Positions 46,501 to 63,964 of a stretch of DNA of 64,000 nt are shown piece by piece; positions within the stretch are counted from its first letter, which is position 1, and every line of letters begins with the position of its first letter. Source of the stretch: Allolobophora icterica (taxonomy: Eukaryota; Annelida; Clitellata; Crassiclitellata; Lumbricidae). The position numbers and the translations under genes were made by a program. Location: contig OY744608.1 in the NCBI GenBank assembly GCA_963556255.1, positions 6,770,523-6,834,522 on the forward strand. Reading direction: 5' to 3'. The notes under the pieces are model-generated. The model did no database searches and was not told the DNA's origin. It saw only the letters and a list, made by a program, of their open reading frames with translations.

Positions 46501-49500
46501 AGGGCCCATTCCGGACAAATCTACACTGTAAATAATGTTGAAGTCCCTGATGGATCCTGTATACCTCGGGGCAAAAAAACATTAAATAATCAAGCAAACA
46601 ATAAAAATAAAACGCTAGCCGATAAAGCTCTCCCATTTGTCTAGTGCGTAATAGTCCGCTTCTGTGAAAGGCCTACTTGTCCTGCAAACCGCGTATAATT
46701 TTCTCGTTTTGGACGATTTTAATAACACACTTAATAACACCGTAAGGCAGACCCGCGTGGTTGATATCAACTAAAAACGAAGCTTCGGGCTAACACGGTC
46801 CGTACACGGGGACTTTAAATGGCGTGGCGCCTATTGAAATGGGCAGATGTGATGAAGGACTTATCCGATCAATTCCTTGAAAAATTAGCGGGATCGGGGC
46901 CATAGGCAGTATGAGAATTGTAGAAAAAGACTGGGGGGTTAGACCTTGATTTATGTGGAGTTGGGGTGTGCAATGAAGACTTTACTATGGGGTCCTAAGA
47001 AAGACTAGGGGGTTGAACCCTCCCAACCCCCGACATATATGTCGCAATATAAAATCACGTACATTTACACTGCATTACCATAATGGTTTACCGCCATAAT
47101 GGGTCATCGCCAAATAGGCCTAATCTATCAGAAGGCGACTAGCTGGGTCCTTTTGAAGCCGCACTAAATAATGTTATCTATTCCTATGAAATAAAGAGTT
47201 CATAGAATAAAAAACAGCAACAAGAACCTACCCTAAGACCTGGTATATTACTGCACTCAAAGCAGAAACCATCTGGGTAGCCATAATGCCCGTTTAAAGT
47301 ACCGGTAAAAAGTGTCGCTGCATCGCCTACAACACCCATTTCACATTCAGTGACAAAAAACGTGCTCAATAATGAAATCATAAAAAAAATTGTAACAACA
47401 ATTCTGCACAGCGACTCACTCCATAGGCCTATGCCCAACAGAAATGTCACAATAACTGTATCGAGGCACGAAAACAATAAATCCATTCACGATAAAATAC
47501 AAAACCTCAACATAAAAGCAAAAACAGCACTGTATTACACTTCTACACTGTTGAGGACGTATGAAGTAGTGTGTGTTATAAAATCTCGCTAGAGCACCTG
47601 TTATGAGTAGGTTATTCTATCGAAATGTTAAACTTAGAAACTACGTTGCTCGTTTTAGCGAGAGCAGTCCACATCCGATATGGTTGAAATAAGGATCTGG
47701 ATAGACGTGAATACACTTTCAATGGACGCAAGAATGGCCACATTAACTGCTTTCATTTCGCTTGATCTGTCTGCAACTTTTGCTAACGTCTTTAACGTGA
47801 CACTACATCACCGTATCCAACATTAGTTTGGCGTCTTACCTGCACCACCCTCGTTGATGTGTGTTTATTTTTGCATTATTTATTCCAAAGTATCACCTTC
47901 TCCGCTCCTGCGCCTCTAACTGTCCATGGTTGCCCCTAAACTACACTCATCCTCTTGCAACCAGTTCGTGTGAATCGAATCACCTCAACGCCAAGTATTT
48001 GATTGTTGGATTACAGAGATCCTGCATTGGGAAAACTCATGTTAACCTTAACTTATAAATCCATGCGGTTCACTTTAAACTGAAATTTTCTGGAGCACCA
48101 ATAATTGAAGGCCGACGATGGACATACCCAGCTATTTTCATCATTCGATGGCTCCTCGTCGAATTCAGATCTCCAGCAATGTGCATCGGGTTTTCCTATA
48201 TGTTCAATGGCCAGTTACACGGTTCTGCTGACTTCTTCTAAGACTAAATTCCACGCCTTACGCACAAATAAAAAAGACTGAACAAATTTGAATGACTGGC
48301 GCCTATTCAGTTGTTAGCTATGGACGGACTGTCGCTTGTTCCCAGTGTACGCAGAATTTAAGTGTAAATTTTAAATCTCTCGTTAATCCTTCTCTGACCC
48401 CGTTAAAGCCAGAAGTATAATAATTATAAGGACACTTTCACACAGAGGCGGATTAAGGCATGTTCAACATGTTCGGCCGAACAGGGACCCTCACACTTGA
48501 GGGGTCCCCACACATGCAAAAGACATTTTTGTTAATATTTTATAATTATTGTTATTTGTTAAATCTATTAGTAGAAATGAGTAAAAAAACTAGGAACAAA
48601 TTATTCGAAACTACTCATTTAATATACACCAATACACAAATTTCGCACGTTTGTGAACCCCTATAGGAGTTTCCATTATCAGGCAGATTCATCTAAAAAT
48701 CAGCCGGAAATGATAGTATGACCTATTTTTACTTGCTTATTTAAACACTTACTACCTGACGGTACAATAAAGGCCCATTGTTGCGTCATTTCAATTATGA
48801 AACACTATGAAACAAGTTTTTTCAACAAATTTAAATTTTAAGAATAAAAGCCCTTTTACTTCACTTTTATTATGAAACAAGTCTACTGTAGGCCTATAAG
48901 TTTTAATTTAAAAACCAAAGGCCCGTTGTTATGTCACTTCACTTATGAAACACATTGTTTAGTAATTTTGAGAATAAAGGCAGTTACGTCTCTTCAATTA
49001 TGAAGAAGTGTATTGTTACTATAAGTTTACATTCAGAGAATAAAGGCCTTTGTTACGTCACTTCAGCTATGAGAAGTCTACTGTTATTAAGTTTAAATTT
49101 AGACAATAAAGGCTTACAGTTACGTCATTACAATCGCTAAAACGTCTATTATTTTTAATCTCAGATATAGAGAATAAAGGCCTTGGCTACGTTACTTAAA
49201 TTATGAAAAAGTCTATTGTTATTAAGTTCAAAGTTAGAGAATAAAGGACTATCATTTATTAAGAAGGCTACGTCATTTCGATTATGGAACACGTCTAGCC
49301 TATAACTAATAATTTCAGATTTAGAGAATAAAGGCCTTTGTTACGTCACTTCATTTAGGATAAAGCCTATTAATGTAACCGAGTTTAAATTTAGAGAATA
49401 GGCCTAAACGCCTATTGTCACGTCATTTCAATTGTGAAACACGTGTATTGTTCGTGATTTTAGATTTAGAGAATAAAGGCCATTCTTACGTCACTTCAAT

Positions 49501-52500
49501 TATGAATAAGTGACTATTATAAGTCTTTTGTTATTAGGTTTAAATCTAGAGAATAAAGACCTATTGTTACGTCACTTCAATTATGATCGACATACGTCTC
49601 TTCCATAATGAAACACGTCTAATGTTAGTTATTTTAAATTATAATTTTTATTTTTATTGTTATATAATTATTCATGTTATTGTAATTATATTTATTATTA
49701 CGCTTATTGTGATTATTATATTTATTGTTCTTGTTATTATTACTATCATTATCATCATCATCATCATCACTATTATTATTGGGCGCCATTATATAATCAC
49801 TTAATGTTCTTGAAGGGGAAACGATGCGCAATTTGGTACCCAAACTTTCTAGACCAAAGCATGGTGTCAGAGATAGGTTAATCCTCTGACCTGACCGGAA
49901 GTCAAGTGCTACGTGACACATTATAAAATGACGCAATTTTATTTTGTAGGCCTACACTCCATAGTACACAGTCGTTGGGGCCCCCACAGTTTTACTGAAC
50001 AGGGCCACCACATATGTTAATCCGGCCCTGCTTTCACATTTGGAAGAGACTAGCCTACTCAAAGAACTAGATCTTATACGCTTCAACTATTCAAGCTGTG
50101 CGCATCATGAAAAGGGTTTTAGAGATACCACTATTTTAGATTAGATTAAAACCCACAATAAAATGTCAAAAAATGTTTTAACAATCTAATCAATCATTCG
50201 TAAAATATTTTACCAAGTGATTCGCTTCCCATCCACACATGTTCTAAATTTTTCTCCACGTATCTTTTATTGTAATCTTGGTAATCAATGCGACCAAGGA
50301 AAACTCCATCAAATCCAAACTGCAACCACAAACAAAACATCAAAGCTCTATCGCCATTGCTAATCAGGTTATTCTAGCAACTAAGGCTATCAACGTGACG
50401 CCGGGGGCTTAGATATCCGTCAAGAGGTGGTTATCCAAGTCACAAAGATAATCCCCCGATACCCGGCCGTAATATAGATGACTTTAAGTAATAGGATCAG
50501 AGCCTTTTTCAGCCGGAACGCGCCGGGACGGCGTTCCGGCACCTCTTTTCAGCTTCTAAAAATAATTTATTTATTTTAATAGTAAAAACAAAAGTTTAGT
50601 TATTTTAATTTAACTTAAGTGTTGTGAACTGCTATCAGTGTTTATTGAGACCCCTCCCAACCCTCAATCCCGTTTTTCTTGGGATTTTAGCCCGTCCATA
50701 ATTGTTCAGTTCCGGAACCTATTGTTCTGTTCCGGAACCTTTTTTCTAGAAAAAAAGCACTGAATAGGATGCTAAATTTATGCTATTGCGCAGTGACGTG
50801 AGGTCTGGTACCCGCTGAGAATGCTTTTGGGTACTCAGGCGTATTTTACTAAAATATTGACACCCGTGATAATACGTACAACTCTTCAAGTATTGGCAGT
50901 AAATTATAATTTATTTTCTTATACTACGATAGCAGGACTGTCTTTGAAGAACTTGTTGTTTTGGATAAACTGTGTTTCTACAGCTGAATATGCTAGATAA
51001 CCAATGCGAAATATGTCATACGGAGTGCGCTACCATTGCTGGGTATGTCAGCATCTAAAAAACTAAACTAAAAATCTAAAAAACTGAGACCTGCCTGTGC
51101 AAAGATGGACGCTTGCTCTCTGGAATGACCAAACGGATCGATCTGCCATCCGATGCGTGGTCGACCGCACTCTCCAAAGTTCTTTTGTAGAAATCGAAAG
51201 CCAATCGTGTGCTGATCGATGATTGAACTGTAGTGGGTTGAAGCCTCGTCATTCATCGACCATCCACCAAGGATGAACTCCAGACGACCTACAGAAAGTG
51301 AGATTGTGGTCACAGCCAGGGCTGTAGTGGTAAAATTTGAGGTGAGTATACGCTACCGGTGACCAGCGGCGTAAAAAAAATTTGAAGACCTTTTTTAGGA
51401 AAAATTTCAGACTTTTCACCAATTCTCAGAAAATTTTCTGACTTTTTACGATTTCGTCTCTGAAAAAGTTGATGACCTTTTTTTTTTTTTTTTTTTTAGT
51501 CATTCGCCCTAAAAACCGTTGAAAACCTCTCTTTTTCGGAAAATTTCATCTACAGAGGTAAGTATACGCTGTATACCCGCGTATACCCTCATGAGTATAC
51601 GCTCTCAAATTTCTCTAGAGGTAAGTATACGCTGTATACCCGCGTATACGCTCGACTACAGCCCTGGTCACAGCATTTACCTAACAACCAACTGTTCAAC
51701 ATTTGACCTTTTCTTGCTTTCATTTAATTCTCAAGCTTTAACAATGACCTTAAATATATTCAGTATGTATGTATGCATGTATGTATGTTTGTATGCATGT
51801 ATGTAGGTATGTATGTATGTATGTATGTATGTATGTATGTATGTATGTATGTATGTATGCATGTATGTATGTATGTATGTATGTATGTATGTATGTATGT
51901 ATGTATGTATGTATGTATGCATGTATGTATGCATGTATGTATGTATGTATGCATGTATGTATGTATGTATGTATGTATGTATGTATGTATGTATGCATGT
52001 ATGCTTGTATGTATGTAGGCATGTATGTATGTATGTTTGTATGCATGTATGTATGCATCACAGCTCTTGTATAAGCGCCCTTTAAGTAACTCACAAGGGC
52101 GCTTCGGCACGGTTACCTAGGAATATACTTGAACTTGTGTATAAATAACGTATAAGCTATGTTGACACTATGTATGCAAAAAGACAAATAAAAATCAAAG
52201 TTTATTTTAAAGTATTAGGCATGTATGTAAGATACTCTAATGTTTATAAAATGTATCTATGTTAGAACTGAGTACAAAGGCTGCAGGTAAGCAGCGAACC
52301 AACGGAGAGAGTGGGACCAGAGAATTGAAACCAATGTTCATGGCATTAAAGAAGTAGGCCTATACCGTTATCAATTATTGTATTGTAAGTGGCAGATAGC
52401 TGATTTTGGGATTATGATAAGTAAATAGAGTGGTTTTCAACGGAGTGATAATTGCGAAAGACAGACTGCGCAGAGAGATAGAAGTTATTGACGAAATGTG

Positions 52501-54884
52501 CAAGTTGAGGCAATTTCAAAACATATTTATGAAAATAAAGCAAAAATGGGGCGATAGTTTTGGTGAGTGGAAAATAGGCAGGAAGCTACCTAAGCAAGAG
52601 AGAGAGAGAGAGAGAGATTGACTATCAGAGAAGAAGTAGGCTATGTATGTATATTCGTTTCTTAGGCAAAACTGGTTGGCACACCGCAACCAGTAACAAG
52701 AGAATAGATAATGTAATTAATATAAATAAAGTTATAAAGGTTATGGGTCATTATGGAGTGTACTCAGATTTTTTTATAGAGTGCAGGTTCCAAGCATGAG
52801 AACGTAGGAATAAGATCTCGTGCAGATTGCTTGTCAGAAGATGAGACATAACATTAATAATCTAAAAAGGAACAGACGTCTGAGGGATGGCAACATCGAG
52901 CAGTTCGTTCCGGCGATGATGTGATGGCGCAATAGAAGTTCTAAGATTCCATTAGATACTCGGAACATAGCGCTAACTCGTGAAATGAAATAACAAGATT
53001 GTGGAGGAAAATTTTAAAGTTCTAAATCTATACAAGAAACTACAAAACATGATCCCAGCTCATGCTATATAGGAAGCGATGGTTAATAAACTAGGAGTTC
53101 TTCGTATGCTATTATTAACCTTTTCCAGGAAATAAAGGTATAAATTATCCTTAAATAATCCAGTTCGCTGGAACGATTCAGAGCCACTATAAAAAAAACA
53201 CTAAGAAACCGCAGACTGCCATCAATCTCAGATCCAAAGTTGAAATCCTGTTCGAACTACTTTCAAACATAAAACATGCATAAAATAAGCACATGATTTA
53301 GCTCTTATTTTCATGTCTATGGCGGAGGGGTTATCTCTAATCTGTCACCTTCTGAAACGAGTCCTTTTATTAGATGGCGAGTTGGTTTTTGAAGCTCATT
53401 CCACCAGCGAGTGAAGAACGCCATTTCAGCGTAAATGAATCGCCTCCGAGGATCAGCCAACAACTCCTGGCTTACGGTATCGAGAATGTACTGAACGCCA
53501 GCTTCTTCTGTTCCTGAATTACAAATTATACAAAATAAAATATACAAAATAAAATAAAATTACTATTTATAAAAAATAAATCAAAGTAAAAAGTGCTCGT
53601 CATGTTCACTCATTCTGCAGTGCATTTTGATCTCCACTGACCACAGCCAGCAATGCACTTTTGCACTTACTGTTAAGTTGAGTTGCACAGTAGATGACAT
53701 GGTCAAGATGATACAAGATCAAATATTAAGAGCTTAGCTACCGTCGGGTACCGCATCGGCTAACGTAGGACATGACCAATCTTTAATGCTTTTGTCTACA
53801 CTTAAACTGAACTTCATTGAGATTCGAGATGTTATAAGGAAAAACAGAAAGCAAGCGATTTAATTTTCCGTAATTTTTTATCTCTCACCTCCATAGAAGT
53901 ATTCATCAACTGTCTTCAGCCAACCCACATCATCATGAGTATGAGGCACCAAGTGAACGTTCAACATTCCAGGCTTTCCGACGTTGCATGCCTAAATAAA
54001 TATGTTATTCAAGTAAATATCAATACAAAAAATTGACAAACTAATGGCTCTTGTCTCAATGGCTATCATTCTGCATTCCTATCCATTCAGCTCTCAACAG
54101 TCACATAATGGCGATCTAGATGTAGTTGTTGCTGGTGGAAGAAGATAAGGCATTGTCCGCTGCCTTTTCTGAAGTGTCTACCTTACCAGCAACACACGAA
54201 GAAGCTGATACCAGAATAATTGTGCATCGCAGACAAACTTAAAAACTTTGGTTGTTTGTGCAAGGGATACCGACATGATCCTGCTGTTGCTGTATCACTA
54301 TCAACGCAGTAAATGTGATGAAGTGTGGGTGATGGCAGGAACATCAGCAAAGCGGAAGTTCCCTCAAATTCACACAACTGCTCTAAAAAGTATTGAGGAC
54401 CAACTAAGAGCGAATATAATGGCTTTTCATGCCATAACTGGAATGTGATTTGACATCATATTTAGCAGGGATAAGCAAAAAGAATGCATGGAAGACATAT
54501 TTGGAAGTTCCCATTTACTTTCGACATTGGGGAACATTCCCCTATCAGAAAATGCTATAGCAAATGCAGAAAAATTTGTGGTAAGATTGTATAAAACAAA
54601 TGACAACGTCAAGACATCCGATGCATATAGGCCTACTTCATACGAACCTTATATCCGCAGTTTTTCGCTTTAGATTTATCGTCTACTTTTTCGCTCCGTT
54701 TAATTTTTTTGAGGAAATCGTCGACTTTGTGCTTCACTTCGTCCGCTTTTGGTATCAGTGGCTCATCTTCACGGCGCTGTTCATTCACATTGTTGGACAA
54801 AACAATGTGATTGTGCACGTACCCCAAACACCGGCCCCCGTCATGGACCAAGGCAATTATAAGAAGGAATACTAATGCTTTCAT
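30063..54884 (-). CDS. MAN2B1: Lysosomal alpha-mannosidase gene (GH38), 26 exons
   Basis: Exons 5' to 3': 54648-54884, 53887-53991, 53349-53513, 51095-51288, 50214-50319, 47232-47326, 46066-46137, 45532-45648, 44788-44991, 44319-44391, 43773-43812, 42393-42462, 41591-41713, 40426-40542, 39820-39949, 39042-39106, 38435-38656, 37195-37313, 35641-35742, 34685-34772, 34174-34260, 33367-33457, 32473-32618, 31713-31862, 31174-31294, 30063-30160 (stop TGA). The sum is 3,137 nt, two more than a multiple of three; the extra two lie in exon 2. All other phases agree. The product (about 1,044 aa, usual length for the family) removes alpha-linked mannose from N-glycans in lysosomes. It has a signal peptide, catalytic Asp in WQIDPFGHS and Zn-site LQHHDAV. 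Two introns appear to be GC-AG. Confidence 0.95.
30835..30925 (-). mobile_element. tRNA-derived SINE head
   Basis: Minus strand: GACACGGTAGCGGAATGGAT (A-box region) and GGTTTCGAGCC (B box). Also present at the matching place in the duplicate (57350-57440), so it predates the duplication. Confidence 0.65.
32822..33013 (+). mobile_element. tRNA-derived SINE with (ACTT)n tail
   Basis: Head GACACGGTATCCGATTGGTT, body ending CACCAAAATGCTG, then repeated ACTT. Matches the head at 61352-61500 and 3' ends at 4449-4530 and 29390-29430. Confidence 0.7.
33367..37313 (-). CDS. MAN2B1: Mannosidase exons 18-22
   Basis: 37195-37313 ([20 protein letters not shown]), 35641-35742 ([24 protein letters not shown]), 34685-34772 ([20 protein letters not shown]), 34174-34260 ([19 protein letters not shown]), 33367-33457 ([20 protein letters not shown]). 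The exon ending at 34685 is followed by GCTAGT, so its intron appears to be GC-AG; the paralogous exon at 63877 has the same junction. Confidence 0.93.
34960..35100 (+). mobile_element. LINE 3' end fragment
   Basis: Broken reading ending in GCGCGCTATAAATCTTTAGT, a common CR1/L2-like LINE 3' terminus. Confidence 0.45.
36890..37100 (+). mobile_element. LINE 3' end fragment
   Basis: Shares [14 protein letters not shown] coding remains and the GCAGCGTTCGTGCATAACCT terminus with 19400-19750 and 42030-42350. Confidence 0.55.
37467..37510. repeat. (AT)n microsatellite
   Basis: Uninterrupted TA repeats of about 44 bp. Confidence 0.95.
37535..37576. repeat. 42-bp perfect palindrome
   Basis: TAATTTTTTTACTAAT, a central AT run, and the exact complement. 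It could extrude as a cruciform. Located in the intron between exons 17 and 18. Confidence 0.9.
38435..41713 (-). CDS. MAN2B1: Mannosidase exons 13-17
   Basis: 41591-41713 ([17 protein letters not shown]), 40426-40542 ([20 protein letters not shown]), 39820-39949 ([18 protein letters not shown]), 39042-39106 ([14 protein letters not shown]) and 38435-38656 ([31 protein letters not shown]). These form the middle and start of the C-terminal GH38 domains. All phases agree. Confidence 0.92.
39350..39690. repeat. GGACGGTCG-type short tandem repeats in a CG-rich repeat
   Basis: About 39480-39580 has degenerate GGACGGTCGRA units. Flanks have TTTACGCG words on both sides (39423, 39640) in a stretch richer in CpG than its surroundings, suggesting an old inserted element with unclear ends. 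Confidence 0.5.
42030..42540 (+). mobile_element. LINE 3' fragments
   Basis: 42030-42350 carries [18 protein letters not shown] remains and a GCAGCGCTTGTGATTAA terminus. 42481-42540 begins with (TTGTA)n and continues like the 3' end of the LINE at 59520-60880. Exon 12 of the mannosidase gene (42393-42462) lies between them. Confidence 0.5.
42393..44391 (-). CDS. MAN2B1: Mannosidase exons 10-12 (44319-44391, 43773-43812, 42393-42462)
   Basis: Encode [28 protein letters not shown] and [30 protein letters not shown] supplies the C-terminal zinc-site His of GH38. The 40-nt exon 43773-43812 has its GTAAGT donor immediately beside the target duplication of the MITE at 43193-43757. Confidence 0.93.
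43193..43757. mobile_element. hAT-like MITE, 565 bp, next to a splice donor
   Basis: Left CAGGGCATATTTTAA, right TTAAAATATGCACTG. Perfect target duplication ATACATAA at 43185-43192 and 43758-43765. The interior has degenerate AAAGGTCATGAACTTTTTC repeats. The exon 11 donor (GT at 43772-43771, minus strand) is only 6 bp from the duplication. Confidence 0.93.
44788..50319 (-). CDS. MAN2B1: Mannosidase exons 5-9
   Basis: Exons 50214-50319 ([20 protein letters not shown]), 47232-47326 ([20 protein letters not shown]), 46066-46137 ([17 protein letters not shown]), 45532-45648 ([19 protein letters not shown]) and 44788-44991 ([41 protein letters not shown]). These complete the GH38 N-terminal catalytic domain. 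All phases agree. Confidence 0.93.
45055..45240 (-). mobile_element. LINE 3' end fragment
   Basis: Minus-strand match to the 3' ends at 19400-19750 and 42030-42350 (GCCAAGCGCAGGACACAGCC region). Confidence 0.5.
48443..50030. mobile_element. Non-autonomous hAT-like element with internal tandem repeats, 1,588 bp
   Basis: Termini CAGAGGCGGATTAA and TTAATCCGGCCCTG. Perfect target duplication CTTTCACA at 48435-48442 and 50031-50038. Between about 48750 and 49600 about eleven copies of a 65-80 bp unit (AGAGAATAAAGGCC...TTACGTCACTTCAATTATGA) occur. No transposase ORF. Confidence 0.93.
50498..50762. mobile_element. hAT-like MITE, 265 bp, with 8-bp TSD
   Basis: Left CAGAGCCTTTTTCAGC, right AAAAAAAGCACTG. 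Perfect target duplication AATAGGAT at 50490-50497 and 50763-50770. Contains repeated GTTCCGGAAC palindromes. Confidence 0.88.
51095..53513 (-). CDS. MAN2B1: Mannosidase exons 3-4 (53349-53513, 51095-51288): catalytic nucleophile
   Basis: Exon 3 reads [20 protein letters not shown] and [16 protein letters not shown]. Exon 4 reads [20 protein letters not shown] and [18 protein letters not shown]; the Asp of IDPFGHS is the family nucleophile. Exon 4 ends CAG followed by GCAGGT, which only works as a GC donor (the next exon starts FGFDG). Confidence 0.93.
51317..51666. mobile_element. hAT-like MITE, 350 bp, with 8-bp TSD
   Basis: Left CAGGGCTGTAGT, right ACTACAGCCCTG. Perfect target duplication GTCACAGC at 51309-51316 and 51667-51674. 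Inserted about 20 bp upstream of the acceptor of mannosidase exon 4. Confidence 0.93.
51763..52048. repeat. (GTAT)n microsatellite, about 285 bp
   Basis: Tetranucleotide repeat with GCAT, TTGT and AGGT variants. Long frames through it are artefacts. Confidence 0.97.
53887..53991 (-). CDS. MAN2B1: Mannosidase exon 2: catalytic HTHDD exon with 2-nt excess
   Basis: Encodes [10 protein letters not shown], then should continue [17 protein letters not shown], the family's zinc-binding HTHDD region. As given, the + strand reads GAGTATATGAGG around 53935-53946 where GAGTATGAGG would keep the frame. Two extra bases (AT/TA) therefore shift the frame and soon give a stop. Acceptor TTATTTAG and donor GTGAGA are good. 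It may be a null allele, young pseudogene or base error. Confidence 0.85.
54130..54640 (+). pseudogene. Decayed repeat-encoded ORF (HEEADTR-type)
   Basis: Pieces in changing frames: [38 protein letters not shown] then [15 protein letters not shown] and [20 protein letters not shown]. This order matches an uncharacterised protein common in invertebrate repeats. It abuts exon 1 of the mannosidase gene on the opposite strand. Stops show it is dead. Confidence 0.55.
54648..54884 (-). CDS. MAN2B1: Mannosidase exon 1: signal peptide
   Basis: 79 codons from ATG at 54884: hydrophobic core [14 protein letters not shown], then a charged Lys/Asp-rich stretch ending NCGYK before the GTTCGT donor. It joins in phase 0 to [17 protein letters not shown] of exon 2. 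The charged stretch is longer than I expect in relatives. Confidence 0.8.
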
Positions 54885-55179
54885 TTTTTTACTTCCTTAG
54901 AGGAGAATGCTCTCCTATAAAACCTTCTGCGTGTATGCCCAAAACAGAACTTAACCCGTATTTTTTTCAATAATCAGTTTAATGAAATCCCATGGCAACA
55001 GCGGCTGTTTACGTCACAATTAATTCGATTCGGAAAATCAGACCATTTATAATAATTATAATTATATTCTTTATTATTTCAAACCGACAGACGCAGTAAG
55101 ATTACATTGAAACATGAAAGTACAATCAATAGCTTAATTAACACACGGTTTGGCAGCCATGCAAAGCGCCGCCCTAGAG

Positions 55180-55256
55180 GGGGATACGGGAGTCGGACCG
55201 CGTACCTTATGCTCTCCTGGCCATGAGTGTTACCATTACTCTATCCCCCTCCCTAA
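55180..55256 (-). repeat. tRNA-like sequence (tRNA-derived repeat or tRNA pseudogene)
   Basis: Minus strand begins GGGGGATAGAGTAATGGTAA and ends with TATCCCCC, giving a 7-bp acceptor-like stem. A-box-like TAGAGTAATGG and B-box-like GGTCCGACTCC are present. The anticodon arm is poor, so a functional tRNA is unlikely. Confidence 0.5.
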
Positions 55257-55868
55257 CTAATTCGGGTGCAAATCAAATCATCACATTACGCGACGCTCAT
55301 GTTACGATAGGTCACGTTTTTGATCATTTGATTTGCGCCATATATATACGTCGATCTATCGTAATCTTAAATTCCTACAACGTCAAAGTCAGGTTGGTAG
55401 GCGTAATGTTAAATATGCATACAATTATAAGCTTAATTATACGACCGTGCAATCGAAAGTCATTCCCCTTCGTAAAGGCTTCTTTATTCATAAGGCGTTG
55501 TCAATGGCTTTGTCTCTGTTAAGATTATGATCAATCTAGGAATCGTTATCGGAAACTCCAAATGTCTAAAGCTCTATGTAGAAGCTAAGCGCAGGATACC
55601 AGCTTATTTACAAGTGCTGCCTTAGTCAGAGGGCTCGTCAAGAGACAACAAGTAAAGAGCCAATTCCGACTGTAATATTCTGTAATTATAATATAATCAC
55701 ATTAGGGGGCCTACAACCGGGCTTGGTGTTAATGCATAATTTACATTACATTTCTTTAAATTATGCACCCGTTACACGTTGCTTCGTTGTAAACCCTTGA
55801 GCTGTACAAAGTCTGCTCTTCGTTTTGTCCGGTCATGTATACCACACCCCGCCAGTAGCGGCCTTACA

Positions 55869-55977
55869 CCAGAGGGAGCCAGGGCAAATGAACTGGCAAA
55901 AATGCATTTGCCCTGGTCGTTGCCCCGCCCGAATTTTTGCCCTGCCCATAATTTGTTCGGGCATATATCGCCCTCTG
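55869..55977. repeat. Candidate small inverted-repeat element
   Basis: CAGAGGGAGCCAGGGC at one end and CGCCCTCTG at the other, with a perfect 12-bp inverted repeat CCAGGGCAAATG inside. No convincing target duplication. Confidence 0.35.
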
Positions 55978-56544
55978 TACTGGTTACTTGTATGACTGCC
56001 CTGGCTATGCCCTGGTTAGAAAAAGTCTGGCGCCAAATACCGACTACGTTTAGTTGATCTGCTCCTGAAACCTCGGATGTGACTGGGGGGACCCATGCCC
56101 TAATCCCTCTTTCGACCTAATCAAGCTCAGAATGACACTTAGAAACGATGGCGGGAGAGAAATAACCTCACGAACCCAGAACATGTACAGCCGATAATTT
56201 TTTATTTAGTACCTGTTCGTGTTGAAATTGCAAATAAATTTAAATATAGGTGGTCACAATAATTACCTTGCGCTGCTAGAGGTCATCACATAACTTGAGT
56301 ATCATTTGACATAAGTAGCCTATCGTTAAGAGGAAAAGCATTCAAAGCGTTTATATAAAACAGATCATGATTTAAATTATTGCTGAGTTAAGAAAAACAG
56401 TCTCATATTTGCAGCATCATGTATATTAGTTAAAAATAACAATTGCGAGTCTCCAATCCACATATTGTCTAAACTCTAAAGCATGATTAAGAACGTGCAG
56501 ACGCAGGTATAATTATGGGTCAACTCAGTCCTGAAGAAATGGTT

Positions 56545-63964
<7,420 letters not shown>

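Noticed and set aside
51750..52110. Six overlapping frames encoding MYVCMYVC- or [12 protein letters not shown] proteins
   Set aside because: All are translations of the GTAT microsatellite in both strands; no start context, composition or splice support.
53887..53991. An alternative splice within exon 2 that would avoid the 2-nt frame break
   Set aside because: No AG/GT pair inside the exon removes or adds two bases while keeping HTHDD; both outer phases are fixed by neighbouring exons.
55869..55977. Claim of a bona fide MITE
   Set aside because: Terminal complementarity is short and I could not find a convincing target duplication; listed only as a low-confidence candidate.
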